Of a DNA stretch of 45,932 bases, positions 34,335 through 43,500 are shown piece by piece; within the stretch, counting starts at the first letter, position 1; every line of letters starts with the position of its first letter. A model generated the notes under the pieces. It saw only the letters and a program-made list of their open reading frames with translations. It ran no database searches and was not told where the DNA came from. The DNA comes from Candidatus Omnitrophota bacterium. Lineage in GTDB: Bacteria; Omnitrophota; Gorgyraeia; Zapsychrales; Fredricksoniimonadaceae. The DNA is taken from the NCBI GenBank assembly GCA_903944345.1, contig CAJARJ010000018.1, positions 1 through 45,932 of the forward strand, given 5' to 3'. A program made the translations under genes and the position numbers.

Positions 34335-35664
34335 TTTTTCTTTCAGGATATTTTATCCGCACATGATACATGGCGCTGAGCGTCCGGGTGAAGGACTCAC
34401 AAATCAGTTCACATTCCCGAAGGGTCAACGGGCACTCGTCCAACTGTCCATCGATAAACTTGTTGTTGACAATCTTTCTGGCCACAGCGCTGATCCGCGT
34501 GGGAGTATGATCTTCGATCGCCCGCGTTGCCCCCTCAACAGCATCCGCCAGCATGACCAGTGCGGTTTCCCTGGTCTGGGGTTTGGGGCCAGGATACCTG
34601 TAATTCTGTTCCTGAACAGAATCAATATCCCCTTCCTCAAGAGCTTTTTGATAAAAATAATAGATCAGGCTTGTGCCATGGTGCTGCTCGATAAAGTCAA
34701 TAATCCGCTGATTGAGCTTGCTTTGTCTGGCTAGTTCTACTCCGTCACGAACATGATTAAGAATAACCAAGCGGCTCATGGACGGTTCAAGATTCTCGTG
34801 ACGATTGGGCGACAAGGAATGATTTTCGACAAAAAAATCCGGTTTTCCGATCTTGCCAATATCGTGATAGTAGGCTCCGACCCGGGTCAAAAGTGAATTG
34901 GCGCCAATGGTATCCGCCGCTTCGCCTGCAAGATTGCTGACCACCAGGCTGTGATGGTATGTCCCGGGAGCCTCGAAAGCCATCCTGCGCAGTAAAGGCT
35001 GATTTAATGCATCGGACAGTTCCAGCAGACTGAAGTTGGTGACTTCTCCAAAGAAAGACTCAAAAACCTTGAGCGTCGCCAGAACAACCAGTCCCGAAAC
35101 AAAACCGCCAATCAGCAGAGGCCGCAGGACGTGCAGGGTCGAATCCAGAGAAAGCCGCGGGTCAGAAAGAAAAAATGCCGCCGCCTGAGCCGCTCCGGAG
35201 AGAAGTCCGGCTACAAGAAGCGTCCCGCGGGTACGCGCATCACGCACCGCGTAAGCTCCGGTCAAGCCGCCGATAAAAAAGGCCAGCATACAGTGAAAAC
35301 CTGCACCGGTCAGCAAGGCCACGATTGATGCTGACAGAAACGCCATGGCAAAGGCCAATTGCAAATCATTGAAAAGCAACATGGTCAGCATAGGCGCCGC
35401 GGCGACAGGAATAAAATAGAAAGAGAAATCCGATGAAAATGTCATGGCATGGGCGCTGGCGGCCAGCAGTGCCAGAAGAAAGCCCAGGCGCAAAAAACAA
35501 CGGCTGGCAATTCCTCTCTGGACAGAAAGATAGAAAGCACAAATCAGTAATAAAAGGGGCATCAACAACGAAAGGCCGGAAAGCAGGCAATAACCTGTTA
35601 GCAGGAGAAAGACCGAACTCGCGGCAAAAAAGTTACTTTTCTCTGTCTTTATTTTCCCGATCAT
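34324..35664 (-). CDS. PgpH-like membrane HD-domain phosphohydrolase, shortened
   Basis: The 446-residue product starts at ATG 35664 (a TTG three codons upstream is possible) and overlaps phoH by about 32 bases. Residues 10-205 are a multi-pass membrane region. The rest is an HD domain with GTYHHSLVVSNLAGEAADTI, AYYHDIGKIGKPDFFVEN, HVRDGVELA and DAVEGATRA. In Firmicutes, PgpH with this HD domain hydrolyses cyclic di-AMP. Those proteins are about 700 residues with a large extracytoplasmic 7TMR-HDED domain before the membrane part; that domain is missing here, so the sensor input is lost or supplied by another protein. The HD ligands appear intact. Confidence 0.88.
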   Translation of the reverse strand: MIGKIKTEKSNFFAASSVFLLLTGYCLLSGLSLLMPLLLLICAFYLSVQRGIASRCFLRLGFLLALLAASAHAMTFSSDFSFYFIPVAAAPMLTMLLFNDLQLAFAMAFLSASIVALLTGAGFHCMLAFFIGGLTGAYAVRDARTRGTLLVAGLLSGAAQAAAFFLSDPRLSLDSTLHVLRPLLIGGFVSGLVVLATLKVFESFFGEVTNFSLLELSDALNQPLLRRMAFEAPGTYHHSLVVSNLAGEAADTIGANSLLTRVGAYYHDIGKIGKPDFFVENHSLSPNRHENLEPSMSRLVILNHVRDGVELARQSKLNQRIIDFIEQHHGTSLIYYFYQKALEEGDIDSVQEQNYRYPGPKPQTRETALVMLADAVEGATRAIEDHTPTRISAVARKIVNNKFIDGQLDECPLTLRECELICESFTRTLSAMYHVRIKYPERKNAS

Positions 35665-36601
35665 AAGCCTCAATGATTTTCTGCACCAGTTCGTGACGCA
35701 CCGTATCTTCTTTTGTCAGGTGCACAAATTTAATTTCTTCTACATGACCAAGCACCCGTTCGGCGTCAATCAGACCTATAGTCTGTCCGTTGGGCAAATC
35801 ACTCTGGGTCACGTCTCCGGTCACCACTGTCTTGGAATCAAAACCCAGTCGGGTTAAAAACATTTTCATCTGTTCGGGAGTGGAGTTCTGGGCTTCATCC
35901 AGAATAACAAAAGACTCGTTAAAAGTCCGTCCGCGCATATAAGCCAGCGGAGCCACTTCGACAATACCCTGCTGGGCATACTGTTCGACCATCTCCGCTT
36001 CCAGCATCTCATAAAGAGCATCATAAAGAGGGCGCAAATACGGCATGACTTTCTGCTCAAGTTCTCCGGGCAAAAAGCCGAGATTTTCTCCCGCCTCGAC
36101 TGCAGGCCGGGTCAGAATGATACGCCGCACCAGCCCCTTTTTTAAAGCGTTAACCGCCATGGCCATAGCCAGGTAGGTTTTACCGGTTCCCGCCGGGCCG
36201 ATACCAAAAACAATATCATGCTGCTTGATCGCCTCGACGTATTCGATCTGCCCCCTGGTCTTGGGAGTGACCAGTCCGCCCTTGACGGGCAGCTCGATTC
36301 TTTCCCGGGCCAGGCGTTTGAGACCGCCTTCTTTTTCATCGGCCGCCAGACGATTGGCATAAACGATATCCCGTTTTTTGACCACCCGTCCGCTTCTGGC
36401 AATCCCCAAAAGATAATCAAAAAGCTCGTTAACCTGCCGGGTCTGTTCTTCACTGCCATCGATGCGCAAACCATCCTGGGTCCGATAAATCCGGACGGAA
36501 AACTCGCGCTCAATGGTCTTCAGGTTCTCGTCGTAACGACCGAACAGCGACTGAATATCGCGATTGTCAGTAAACTGCAGATTCAGTATCATGCATTCCA
36601 T
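35633..36601 (-). CDS. phoH: PhoH-like ATPase
   Basis: The 322-residue product has a small N-terminal KH-like region (to about 100) and a PhoH P-loop domain: KQHDIVFGIGPAGTGKTYLA (Walker A GPAGTGKT), RRIILTRPAVEAGENLGFLP, RGRTFNESFVILDEAQNSTP (Walker B) and TRLGFDSKTVVTGD. It is a cytosolic ATPase often linked to RNA metabolism through its YbeY neighbourhood. ATG 36601 and ATG 36592 are both possible starts; a GGA lies near the first. It follows aspS by 24 bases. Confidence 0.95.
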   Translation of the reverse strand: MECMILNLQFTDNRDIQSLFGRYDENLKTIEREFSVRIYRTQDGLRIDGSEEQTRQVNELFDYLLGIARSGRVVKKRDIVYANRLAADEKEGGLKRLARERIELPVKGGLVTPKTRGQIEYVEAIKQHDIVFGIGPAGTGKTYLAMAMAVNALKKGLVRRIILTRPAVEAGENLGFLPGELEQKVMPYLRPLYDALYEMLEAEMVEQYAQQGIVEVAPLAYMRGRTFNESFVILDEAQNSTPEQMKMFLTRLGFDSKTVVTGDVTQSDLPNGQTIGLIDAERVLGHVEEIKFVHLTKEDTVRHELVQKIIEAYDRENKDREK

Positions 36602-36625
36602 CCGTCCTGCGACGAGCTTAACGAC

Positions 36626-38029
36626 TTACGCCGTTTTCTTGGACAGGGGCACAAGCCCAAGCTCGGCCAGCTGTTTAGGGTCGACCAAAGAAGGCGCATC
36701 AGCCAACTGACAGGCTCCACGCTGGGTCTTCGGGAAAGCGATTGTATCCCGAATGGAATCCAGCCCGGACAAAATGGCCACCAGACGATCGAGCCCGTAG
36801 GCCACCCCCGCGTGCGGCGGCGCGCCATATTCGAAGGCACGTAAAAGAAATCCGAAACGGCTCTCGATCTCTTCTGCGGATATCCCAAGAATTTCAAAAA
36901 TACGTTTTTGCACTTCACGCTGGTGAATACGGATAGAGCCTGAACCGATCTCGTTTCCGTTGAGCACCAGATCATACGCCCGAGAGCGGATATTGTTCAG
37001 ATCCGTTCCCTCCAGACGGGCAACATCTTCGGGATGAACAGCTGTAAAAGGATGGTGCTCGCTGTCCCAGCGCTTCTCCTGCGCGTTCCATTTGAAAAGC
37101 GGGAATTCTGTAACCCACAAGAACGCAAACTCGCTTTTATCCTCGCGGTTTTTGCGAATATCTGGCTTGTCGCATTTGTATTCTGCCATCGCCTGCGCGT
37201 GTGTCATCCGCGGAAACGGTATAGGCAAATCGATTCCTCTGGTTTCTTTCAGGACTTTCTGAAACATCCGCTCGGTAAGACTAAAAACGTCTTCCTCATC
37301 CACAAAAGAAAGTTCCATATCGATCTGGGTGAACTCCGGCTGGCGGTCCGCACGTAAATCCTCGTCACGAAAGCATTTGACAATCTGATAGTAACGATCC
37401 ATGCCCGACACCATCAGAAGCTGCTTAAACAGCTGCGGCGACTGCGGCAAAGCATAGAACTGTCCGGCATTAAGACGTGAAGGCACAAGAAAATCCCTGG
37501 CGCCTTCGGGAGTAGACTTGGTCAGAACAGGCGTCTCAATCTCGCAAAACTGCTCTTCGTTAAGAAACAACCTGACGGTATTGGCCAATTTGTGGCGCAA
37601 CATCAGGGATTCGCGCATTTTATCACGACGAATATCCAGATAACGGTAGGTCAGACGAATCTCTTCGGTCACATCAACGTCCCCGTCAATTTCAAAGACC
37701 GGAACCCGGCTGGTATTAAGAATCTCCAGTTCCTTGGCCAGCAACTCCACCCCGCCAGTTGGCAGATCAGCATTAACATTTTTAGGCGGACGAACACTAA
37801 CCGATCCTTTCAGACGAATAACGTATTCCGGACCAAGAGTTTGCGCCAACTGATGCGCCTCTCTGGCTACCGAAGGAACAAACACCACCTGGGTGACTCC
37901 ATAACGATCACGAATATCTATAAATATCAGTTTGCCATGATCACGACGGCGGTGCACCCATCCGCATAAAACGACATCCTGATCCTTGTGCCCGGGCCTT
38001 AATTCTCCGCATGTATGTGTCCGCAACAT
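36626..38029 (-). CDS. aspS: Aspartyl-tRNA synthetase, bacterial type without GAD insertion
   Basis: The 467-residue product has an N-terminal OB anticodon-binding domain and a class II core: TPEGARDFLVPSR, YALPQSPQLFKQLLMVSGMD, motif 2 FRDEDLRADRQPEFTQIDME and motif 3 AYGLDRLVAIL. Bacterial AspRS is normally about 590 residues because a GAD domain sits inside the core. Here YKCDKPDIR (around residue 290) runs directly into FAFLWVTEFPLFKWN, so that domain is absent while the sequence is otherwise bacterial. Residue 31 is His (RRRDHG), a feature of non-discriminating AspRS that also charges tRNA-Asn; discriminating enzymes such as E. coli's have Leu there. It lies 39 bases after hisS. Confidence 0.95.
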   Translation of the reverse strand: MLRTHTCGELRPGHKDQDVVLCGWVHRRRDHGKLIFIDIRDRYGVTQVVFVPSVAREAHQLAQTLGPEYVIRLKGSVSVRPPKNVNADLPTGGVELLAKELEILNTSRVPVFEIDGDVDVTEEIRLTYRYLDIRRDKMRESLMLRHKLANTVRLFLNEEQFCEIETPVLTKSTPEGARDFLVPSRLNAGQFYALPQSPQLFKQLLMVSGMDRYYQIVKCFRDEDLRADRQPEFTQIDMELSFVDEEDVFSLTERMFQKVLKETRGIDLPIPFPRMTHAQAMAEYKCDKPDIRKNREDKSEFAFLWVTEFPLFKWNAQEKRWDSEHHPFTAVHPEDVARLEGTDLNNIRSRAYDLVLNGNEIGSGSIRIHQREVQKRIFEILGISAEEIESRFGFLLRAFEYGAPPHAGVAYGLDRLVAILSGLDSIRDTIAFPKTQRGACQLADAPSLVDPKQLAELGLVPLSKKTA

Positions 38030-38068
38030 CTCTCAACGACCTTTCCTGTAAGAACCTGTTTCCTGTGT

Positions 38069-39400
38069 TCAATTTTTGAGGCACAAGCGCTGCACTTCAT
38101 CAACCACGCTATCACGCGATACAGAGCGCTGTTCGCGGGTGCTCATATCTTTAAGCCCGACCATAGACCGGCTGGCTTCATCCGTCCCATAAATAATGAC
38201 AAACTTCGCCGACTGGCGGTCCGCCTGCTCGAATTGCTTCTTGAGCGGACGCCCGCGGCCAAAATCCATTTGCGCGCCAACCCCGGCCATCCGCAATTCG
38301 TTAACCAGCCCAAAAACCTGCGGCTCAAGCTCTTCCTGTCCGCAAACAACAAAAACATCCGTCGCAACCGCGGGCAACGACAACTGCGTCTGGCTTGCCA
38401 GCGCCAGCATAACGCGTTCCATCCCTAAAGCAAAACCGATAGCGCCAAGAAGACCGGACTGCCTGCGATCTCCTCCGCCCAACTGCTCGATCAATCCATT
38501 ATAACGCCCACCAGCCCCGATAGCGTCCTGCGATCCAAGACCGGAAGATGTGATTTCAAAAACAGTATGCGTATAGTAATCAAGTCCGCGAACCAGGCGC
38601 GGAGCAATCTCATAAGGAACACCGGCCGCATCAAGGGCAGAACAAACCTCACGGAAATATTGTGCCCCGCCAGAGGAAAGATGCTCTCCCGCAATATTGA
38701 GCTCCCGGATCATGGCCTGACAATCCGGATCTTTGGAGTCAAGCAAACGAAAGACATTTCTTTCATACTGCACCCGGCACTCTTCATTGAGTGATAAAAT
38801 TTTATCCTTGAGCTTTTCGCGCAGCCAAAGAGCAAAGCGAGCCTTGTCCTGTGATGTTCCTAAGCTATTGATATAGACCTTGAAATCTTTTAAACCCAGA
38901 ACTTTAAGAATATGGGTTGCAAGAACAATCATTTCCGCATCCAGCAGCGGATGATCCGCCCCGCGGCCAATAGCCTCGGCCCCAATCTGATGGAACTGGC
39001 GCAACCGGCCTTTCTGGGGACGCTCGCCGCGAAACATGGGGCCAATATAAAAAAGTTTGGACAAAAACTCCTCGCGCCCCATATCGTACTGATTATAGGC
39101 CCGCACAACAGAAGCCGTGCCTTCAGGACGCAAAGAAAAGGCCGGAGCCTCTTTCCCATTCTCGTTCCCCGCTTCAGCGCGGCCGGAAACAAGCCCAAGC
39201 AGCTGCTTGTTGACCACCTCTGCGGTCTCACCCAGAGAACGCTTGAAAAGAAAAGTGTCTTCGAACAAAGGCGTACGGATTTCCTGATATCCGTACCGCT
39301 GAAAAAGAACACGGGAGGTGTTCTCCAATAAATTCCATAACGGTATTTCGGAAGGAAGAATATCGGCAGTGCCGCGGGGATTGCTGAACTTGACGGACAT
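38069..39400 (-). CDS. hisS: Histidyl-tRNA synthetase
   Basis: The 443-residue product shows class II motif 2 (GPMFRGERPQKGRLRQFHQI), the histidine-specific LVRGLDYYTHTVFEI, motif 3 (LLGAIGFALGMERVMLAL) and a C-terminal anticodon-binding domain (VCGQEELEPQVFGLVNELRM). Length and motifs are normal. It charges tRNA-His with histidine in the cytosol. It starts 11 bases after the HU-like gene and is followed by aspS, an order common in bacteria. Confidence 0.97.
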   Translation of the reverse strand: MSVKFSNPRGTADILPSEIPLWNLLENTSRVLFQRYGYQEIRTPLFEDTFLFKRSLGETAEVVNKQLLGLVSGRAEAGNENGKEAPAFSLRPEGTASVVRAYNQYDMGREEFLSKLFYIGPMFRGERPQKGRLRQFHQIGAEAIGRGADHPLLDAEMIVLATHILKVLGLKDFKVYINSLGTSQDKARFALWLREKLKDKILSLNEECRVQYERNVFRLLDSKDPDCQAMIRELNIAGEHLSSGGAQYFREVCSALDAAGVPYEIAPRLVRGLDYYTHTVFEITSSGLGSQDAIGAGGRYNGLIEQLGGGDRRQSGLLGAIGFALGMERVMLALASQTQLSLPAVATDVFVVCGQEELEPQVFGLVNELRMAGVGAQMDFGRGRPLKKQFEQADRQSAKFVIIYGTDEASRSMVGLKDMSTREQRSVSRDSVVDEVQRLCLKN

Positions 39401-39411
39401 CTGACCTTGCG

Positions 39412-39684
39412 TTACTTGATCTTCTGTTTCATTTCCAACCCAGGCTTGAATACAACCACCCGGCGAGGAGGAACCGGAACCCCCACACCTGTTCTGGGAT
39501 TGCGTCCCAGGCGAGCCCGGCGTTCCTTGATCTTGAACACACCAAAATTGCGCAGTTCAACCTTTTCATTCTGGTTTAAAGAATCCACGATCACATCAAA
39601 GGTCTTCTGAACAATGCGTTTAACATCAACCTGCTTGATCCCGGTTACATCCGTGATCTTGAGAACAATATCCTTCTTGGTCAT
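39412..39684 (-). CDS. HU/IHF family DNA-binding protein
   Basis: The 90-residue product is a full HU/IHF monomer: MTKKDIVLKITDVTGIKQVD, VELRNFGVFKIKERRARLGR and the arm region NPRTGVGVPVPPRRVVVFKP. It bends DNA as a dimer and is the first gene after a strong promoter. GGAGG lies 9 bases before ATG 39684. The PVPPRRVVVFKPG arm resembles IHF and HU equally, so I do not choose between them. Confidence 0.95.
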   Translation of the reverse strand: MTKKDIVLKITDVTGIKQVDVKRIVQKTFDVIVDSLNQNEKVELRNFGVFKIKERRARLGRNPRTGVGVPVPPRRVVVFKPGLEMKQKIK

Positions 39685-39725
39685 AACTCCATTCCTCCAG
39701 TCTGTTTCATAAAAGAATCATAAGC

Positions 39726-39754
39726 ATCGTATCAACATGGCTTTATGATGTCAA
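39726..39754 (-). promoter_or_regulatory. Sigma-70 promoter of the HU-hisS-aspS run
   Basis: On the minus strand a perfect TTGACA (39749-39754), a 17-base spacer and TACGAT (39726-39731, four of six) form a standard promoter, with a start near 39719 and a leader of about 35 bases to the HU gene. It probably drives HU, hisS, aspS, phoH, the HD gene, ybeY and recO. Confidence 0.75.
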
Positions 39755-39775
39755 GCACAATCCCGCAGGAACCTC

Positions 39776-39961
39776 TCAGAGCTGGGGTTGATCCGGTGTG
39801 ATCAGCCAGAGCACGATGTAAGCAAGCAAGCCGAAACCCCAGAAACCGCATATCACAAAACCCAGACGCACAAAGGTCGGATCAATATTGAAATACTCGG
39901 CAATACCTCCGCATACCCCGAAGAGCATCCGGCTGGAACGTGAACGGGTCAATTTTTTCAT
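39776..39961 (-). CDS. PspC domain membrane protein
   Basis: The 61-residue product is a bare PspC domain: RSSRMLFGVCGGIAEYFNID, TFVRLGFVICGFWGFGLLAY and LWLITPD, with one to two membrane segments at about 28-55. GGAGG stands 6 bases before ATG 39961. PspC domains sit in the inner membrane and belong to envelope stress systems, but this short form has no linked PspA or PspB here. It starts 12 bases after the dnaE stop. Confidence 0.92.
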   Translation of the reverse strand: MKKLTRSRSSRMLFGVCGGIAEYFNIDPTFVRLGFVICGFWGFGLLAYIVLWLITPDQPQL

Positions 39962-39973
39962 AAGCCCTCCGTT

Positions 39974-42900
39974 TCAAATAACAACCTTGAACGATTCATG
40001 TCCGACGATCGTCTTGATCTCGCCCAAAAGAACCTCACTGGGAGCGACATAAAGATCCCGCCCGACCTTGATTTCAACACTCTTGTAATTGCGTGTGTCT
40101 ATCTGCAAATGAACCGGAACCTTGCCCGGGAAATAAGCCAGCTTGCTGCGAATCAGGGCCAGCTTGTCCGGGCCTGCCTTGGTCATGTCGATCCTGATTA
40201 GCTTGACCAGCTGATAAATCTGGTTAACATCCACTAGGCTTTCAACCTCGATACTGGCGCCCGTTTCACGCAAACGCAGAACCCCTTTAAGAACCACAAC
40301 CGCTCCCGTCTTGATAAACGGTTCCGCCGCTTTACAGGCTTCGGGAAAAATAACAGCTTCAACCTTACCCTCAAGATCTTCCAGACGCAGGATCGCCATG
40401 CGTTTGCCCTCGCGTTTGGTGACGGTAAAACGAACATCACAGATCATTCCGATAAAAACAAGCGCCTTTTTGTCTGACATTCGTGCCAGCGCACCACTGG
40501 TCGCGTTGGCAAACGTCCGCACCTCAACCTTATAGCGATCCAGAGGATGCCCGCTTAAATAAAAGCCAAGCAATTCCTTCTCGAACGACAAAAGCTGGGC
40601 CTGTGGCAATTCCGGAATATCCGCCAGAGTTTCTTTCTCCTGCGCAAAACCTCCAGATGCCTCGCCCAGCGAAAAGAATGACATTTGCCCCACCGCCACT
40701 TCTTTCTGGCGGTTCATACCAAGATTCAACGCCTGGTCAAGCACCGCCAGCATCTGGGAACGAAAGGCCCGCAGGGAATCAAATGCCCCACACCTGATCA
40801 ACGATTCAATCACCTTGCGATTATTGGTTCGAAGATCCACCCGGCGACAAAGATCAAAGATGGAGACAAATGCGCTGCCCCGTTCCCGTTCCTCAATCAG
40901 GGAACGGATCGCTCCCTCCCCGACGTTCTTGATCCCGAGCAGACCATAACGAATGGATCGTTCCCCCGTGACCCAAAACCTGGCCACACTCTCGTTAACG
41001 TCCGGAGGAAGAACCCGGATTCCCATGCGCTCGGCCTCTTTCACATACTCGACGATCTTGTCGGTATTGTCTTTTTCGTTGGTCAAAAGAGCACACATGT
41101 ACTGGGTCGGGAAATTGGCCTTGAGCCAGGCCGTCTGATAGGTAATAACCGCATAAGCGGCGGAATGCGAGCGGTTAAATCCATACCCGGCAAACTTGTC
41201 AATAAGGTCAAAAAGTTCATTGGCACGCGGCGCAGGAATATCGTTGACTTTAGCCGCCCCCTCAACAAATGCCGCCCGCATTTTCTGCATCTCGGTAACC
41301 TGCTTCTTTGACATCGCGCGGCGCAGGTCATCGGCGGCAGCCATGGAAAAACCGGCCAGGATACTGGCCATCTGCATGACCTGCTCCTGATAAATAGCTA
41401 CGCCATAACTGTTTTTCAGAACCGGCTCCAGCTTGGGATGAGGATAAACCACCGGAGCTTCGCCTTTTTTTCGACGAACAAAATCGTCAAGCATGCCACT
41501 GCCCATAGGGCCAGGCCGATAAAGCGCCAGAAGCGAAATAATGTCCTCAAATTCCGCGGGCTTGCTGCGAATGAGCAGATTGCGCATCCCGTCGCTTTCT
41601 ACCTGGAAGACTCCGGCACTTTCGCCACGGCTGAGCAGGTCAAAAGTTTTTTTATCATCAAAGGGGATGGTCGAAATATCTATATCCTGGCCTGCCGTGC
41701 TTTTGATAATCCGCAAAGCATCATCGATCAGCGTCAGAGTCTTCAGACCAAGAAAGTCCATCTTCAGCAACCCGATTTTCTCCACCCCTTTCATTGTGAA
41801 AGCGGTAGTAATCTGGTCTTCGGCCTTGTACAGAGGACAGTATTCGATAAGAGGCTTGTCGGAAATAACCACACCCGCCGCGTGAACGGAGGCATGCCGG
41901 CTCAGGCCCTCCAGAACTCGGGCAATTTCAACCAGCTTGCGAGCAGAGGCATCCTGGGCCAGCAATTCTTTCAGCTGGGGTTCATTCTCGATCGCCAGGT
42001 CAATGGTGATGTGCCTCGGCTCCCCTTTCTCGTCCACCAGCCGATCAGGAATCAGCTTGGCAATCCGGTCAACATCGGCATAAGGCAGGCCGAAGGCCCG
42101 CCCGACATCACGGACAACCGCCTTGGACTGCATGGTGCCAAAAGTAATAATCTGCGCCACATTCTCGCGGCCATAATGGCGCGTGACGTAATCCACCACT
42201 TCCCCGCGGCGCTCGAAACAGAAGTCAATATCAATATCCGGCATGCTTTTACGGTTGGGGTTCAAAAAACGCTCAAAAAAAAGCGAATATTTGATCGGAT
42301 CAAGATCGGTGATCCCCAGCAGGTAACTAACCAGACTGCCGGCCGCTGATCCACGGCCGGGACCAACAGGAATACGCTGACTTTTGGCATAATGCACAAA
42401 GTCCCAGACTATCAGAAAATAGCCGACAAAACCCAGATCGGCAATGACCTTCAATTCGAAATCCAGCTGAGCCAACACATTATCGGGAACAGTCGCCCCG
42501 TAACGCCGCTTGGCGCCTTCCAGACAAAGATGACGCAAGTACTCCTGTTTACCTTCTCCGGACGGGGTAGGATAATCCGGCACATGGTATTCACCGAACT
42601 TGAGTTTGATATCGCATTTCTCGGCGATATGCAGGGTATTGGTGATTGCCTCCGGAGCCCAGGAAAAATTACGAGCCATTTCTTCAGGGCTTTTAAAATA
42701 AAACTGATCGGAATTCATCTTCATCCGTTTGGGATCGGCCAGTGTCGTCTGGGTCTGAATACATAATAAAAGCTCATGCGCTTCATAATGAGCAGCCGAA
42801 AGATAATGCACATCATTGGTTGCCACCAAAGGAATCCCTGTTTCTTTGGAAAGACGCAACAATCCTTCATTAACTCCTCGCTGCTGGACAATCCCATGCT

Positions 42901-43423
42901 CCATGACTTCCAGGTAGAAATCTCCGGGCGCGAAAATCTGACGATACTCCTCCGCCAGCGCCAGCGCTTCTTCATATTTCCCGGCAAGCAACTTCATCGG
43001 GATCTCCCCTTTAAGACAGGCAGAAAGCCCTATCAGTCCTCCGGCATGCCGGGCGAGAAGTTCCTTGTCAATACGTGGCTTGTAATAAAATCCTTCCAGA
43101 AAGCCGGATGAAACCAGCTTCATCAGATTCCCGTAACCTTCATTGTTCTTTGCTAAAAGCACCAGGTGGGCGGTATTGCGCTGATCAGCAGAACGATCAA
43201 AGCGGGTGGTCGGTGAAACATATATCTCGCATCCAATGATAGGCTTGATATTGTTGACTTTACAAGCGTCGTAGAAGTCCAGCGCCGCAAACATATTTCC
43301 ATGGTCGGTCATGGCAACCGCAGGCATTCCCCACTCCGCAGCTTTACGTGCCAGATCCTTGACCTTGCACGCACCGTCTAGAAGGCTGAATTGCGTATGA
43401 ACATGAAGATGGACAAATGACAT
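39974..43423 (-). CDS. dnaE: DNA polymerase III alpha subunit
   Basis: The 1149-residue product is of the DnaE1 type: an N-terminal PHP domain (FVHLHVHTQFSLLDGACKVK, MTDHGNMFAALDFY), the catalytic palm (GPGRGSAAGSLVSYLLGITD, MPDIDIDFCFERR, LLKMDFLGLKTLTLIDD), a fingers region (FNRSHSAAYAVITYQTAWLK), helix-hairpin-helix and a C-terminal OB fold. The PHP residues that bind metal in proofreading-capable forms (HVH, DH, E of GCEIY, H of TAHL, C of SACL, DVH) all appear present, unlike the degenerate E. coli domain. It makes the bulk of the chromosome. It follows a terminator after guaA and precedes pspC by 12 bases. Confidence 0.97.
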   Translation of the reverse strand: MSFVHLHVHTQFSLLDGACKVKDLARKAAEWGMPAVAMTDHGNMFAALDFYDACKVNNIKPIIGCEIYVSPTTRFDRSADQRNTAHLVLLAKNNEGYGNLMKLVSSGFLEGFYYKPRIDKELLARHAGGLIGLSACLKGEIPMKLLAGKYEEALALAEEYRQIFAPGDFYLEVMEHGIVQQRGVNEGLLRLSKETGIPLVATNDVHYLSAAHYEAHELLLCIQTQTTLADPKRMKMNSDQFYFKSPEEMARNFSWAPEAITNTLHIAEKCDIKLKFGEYHVPDYPTPSGEGKQEYLRHLCLEGAKRRYGATVPDNVLAQLDFELKVIADLGFVGYFLIVWDFVHYAKSQRIPVGPGRGSAAGSLVSYLLGITDLDPIKYSLFFERFLNPNRKSMPDIDIDFCFERRGEVVDYVTRHYGRENVAQIITFGTMQSKAVVRDVGRAFGLPYADVDRIAKLIPDRLVDEKGEPRHITIDLAIENEPQLKELLAQDASARKLVEIARVLEGLSRHASVHAAGVVISDKPLIEYCPLYKAEDQITTAFTMKGVEKIGLLKMDFLGLKTLTLIDDALRIIKSTAGQDIDISTIPFDDKKTFDLLSRGESAGVFQVESDGMRNLLIRSKPAEFEDIISLLALYRPGPMGSGMLDDFVRRKKGEAPVVYPHPKLEPVLKNSYGVAIYQEQVMQMASILAGFSMAAADDLRRAMSKKQVTEMQKMRAAFVEGAAKVNDIPAPRANELFDLIDKFAGYGFNRSHSAAYAVITYQTAWLKANFPTQYMCALLTNEKDNTDKIVEYVKEAERMGIRVLPPDVNESVARFWVTGERSIRYGLLGIKNVGEGAIRSLIEERERGSAFVSIFDLCRRVDLRTNNRKVIESLIRCGAFDSLRAFRSQMLAVLDQALNLGMNRQKEVAVGQMSFFSLGEASGGFAQEKETLADIPELPQAQLLSFEKELLGFYLSGHPLDRYKVEVRTFANATSGALARMSDKKALVFIGMICDVRFTVTKREGKRMAILRLEDLEGKVEAVIFPEACKAAEPFIKTGAVVVLKGVLRLRETGASIEVESLVDVNQIYQLVKLIRIDMTKAGPDKLALIRSKLAYFPGKVPVHLQIDTRNYKSVEIKVGRDLYVAPSEVLLGEIKTIVGHESFKVVI

Positions 43424-43437
43424 AGAGAAGATTTACC

Positions 43438-43487
43438 AAAAAAAACCGCATCATCTGCCTGCTCGAAAAACAGCACAAATGATGCGG
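43438..43487 (-). terminator. Rho-independent terminator after guaA
   Basis: On the minus strand a perfect 10-base stem (ACCGCATCAT with ATGATGCGGT), whose loop can itself pair GCTG with CAG, is followed directly by a run of T. It begins 13 bases after the guaA stop and ends 14 before the dnaE start, so it ends the guaB3-guaA transcript. Confidence 0.93.
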
Positions 43488-43500
43488 TGCAACAGGTCTG

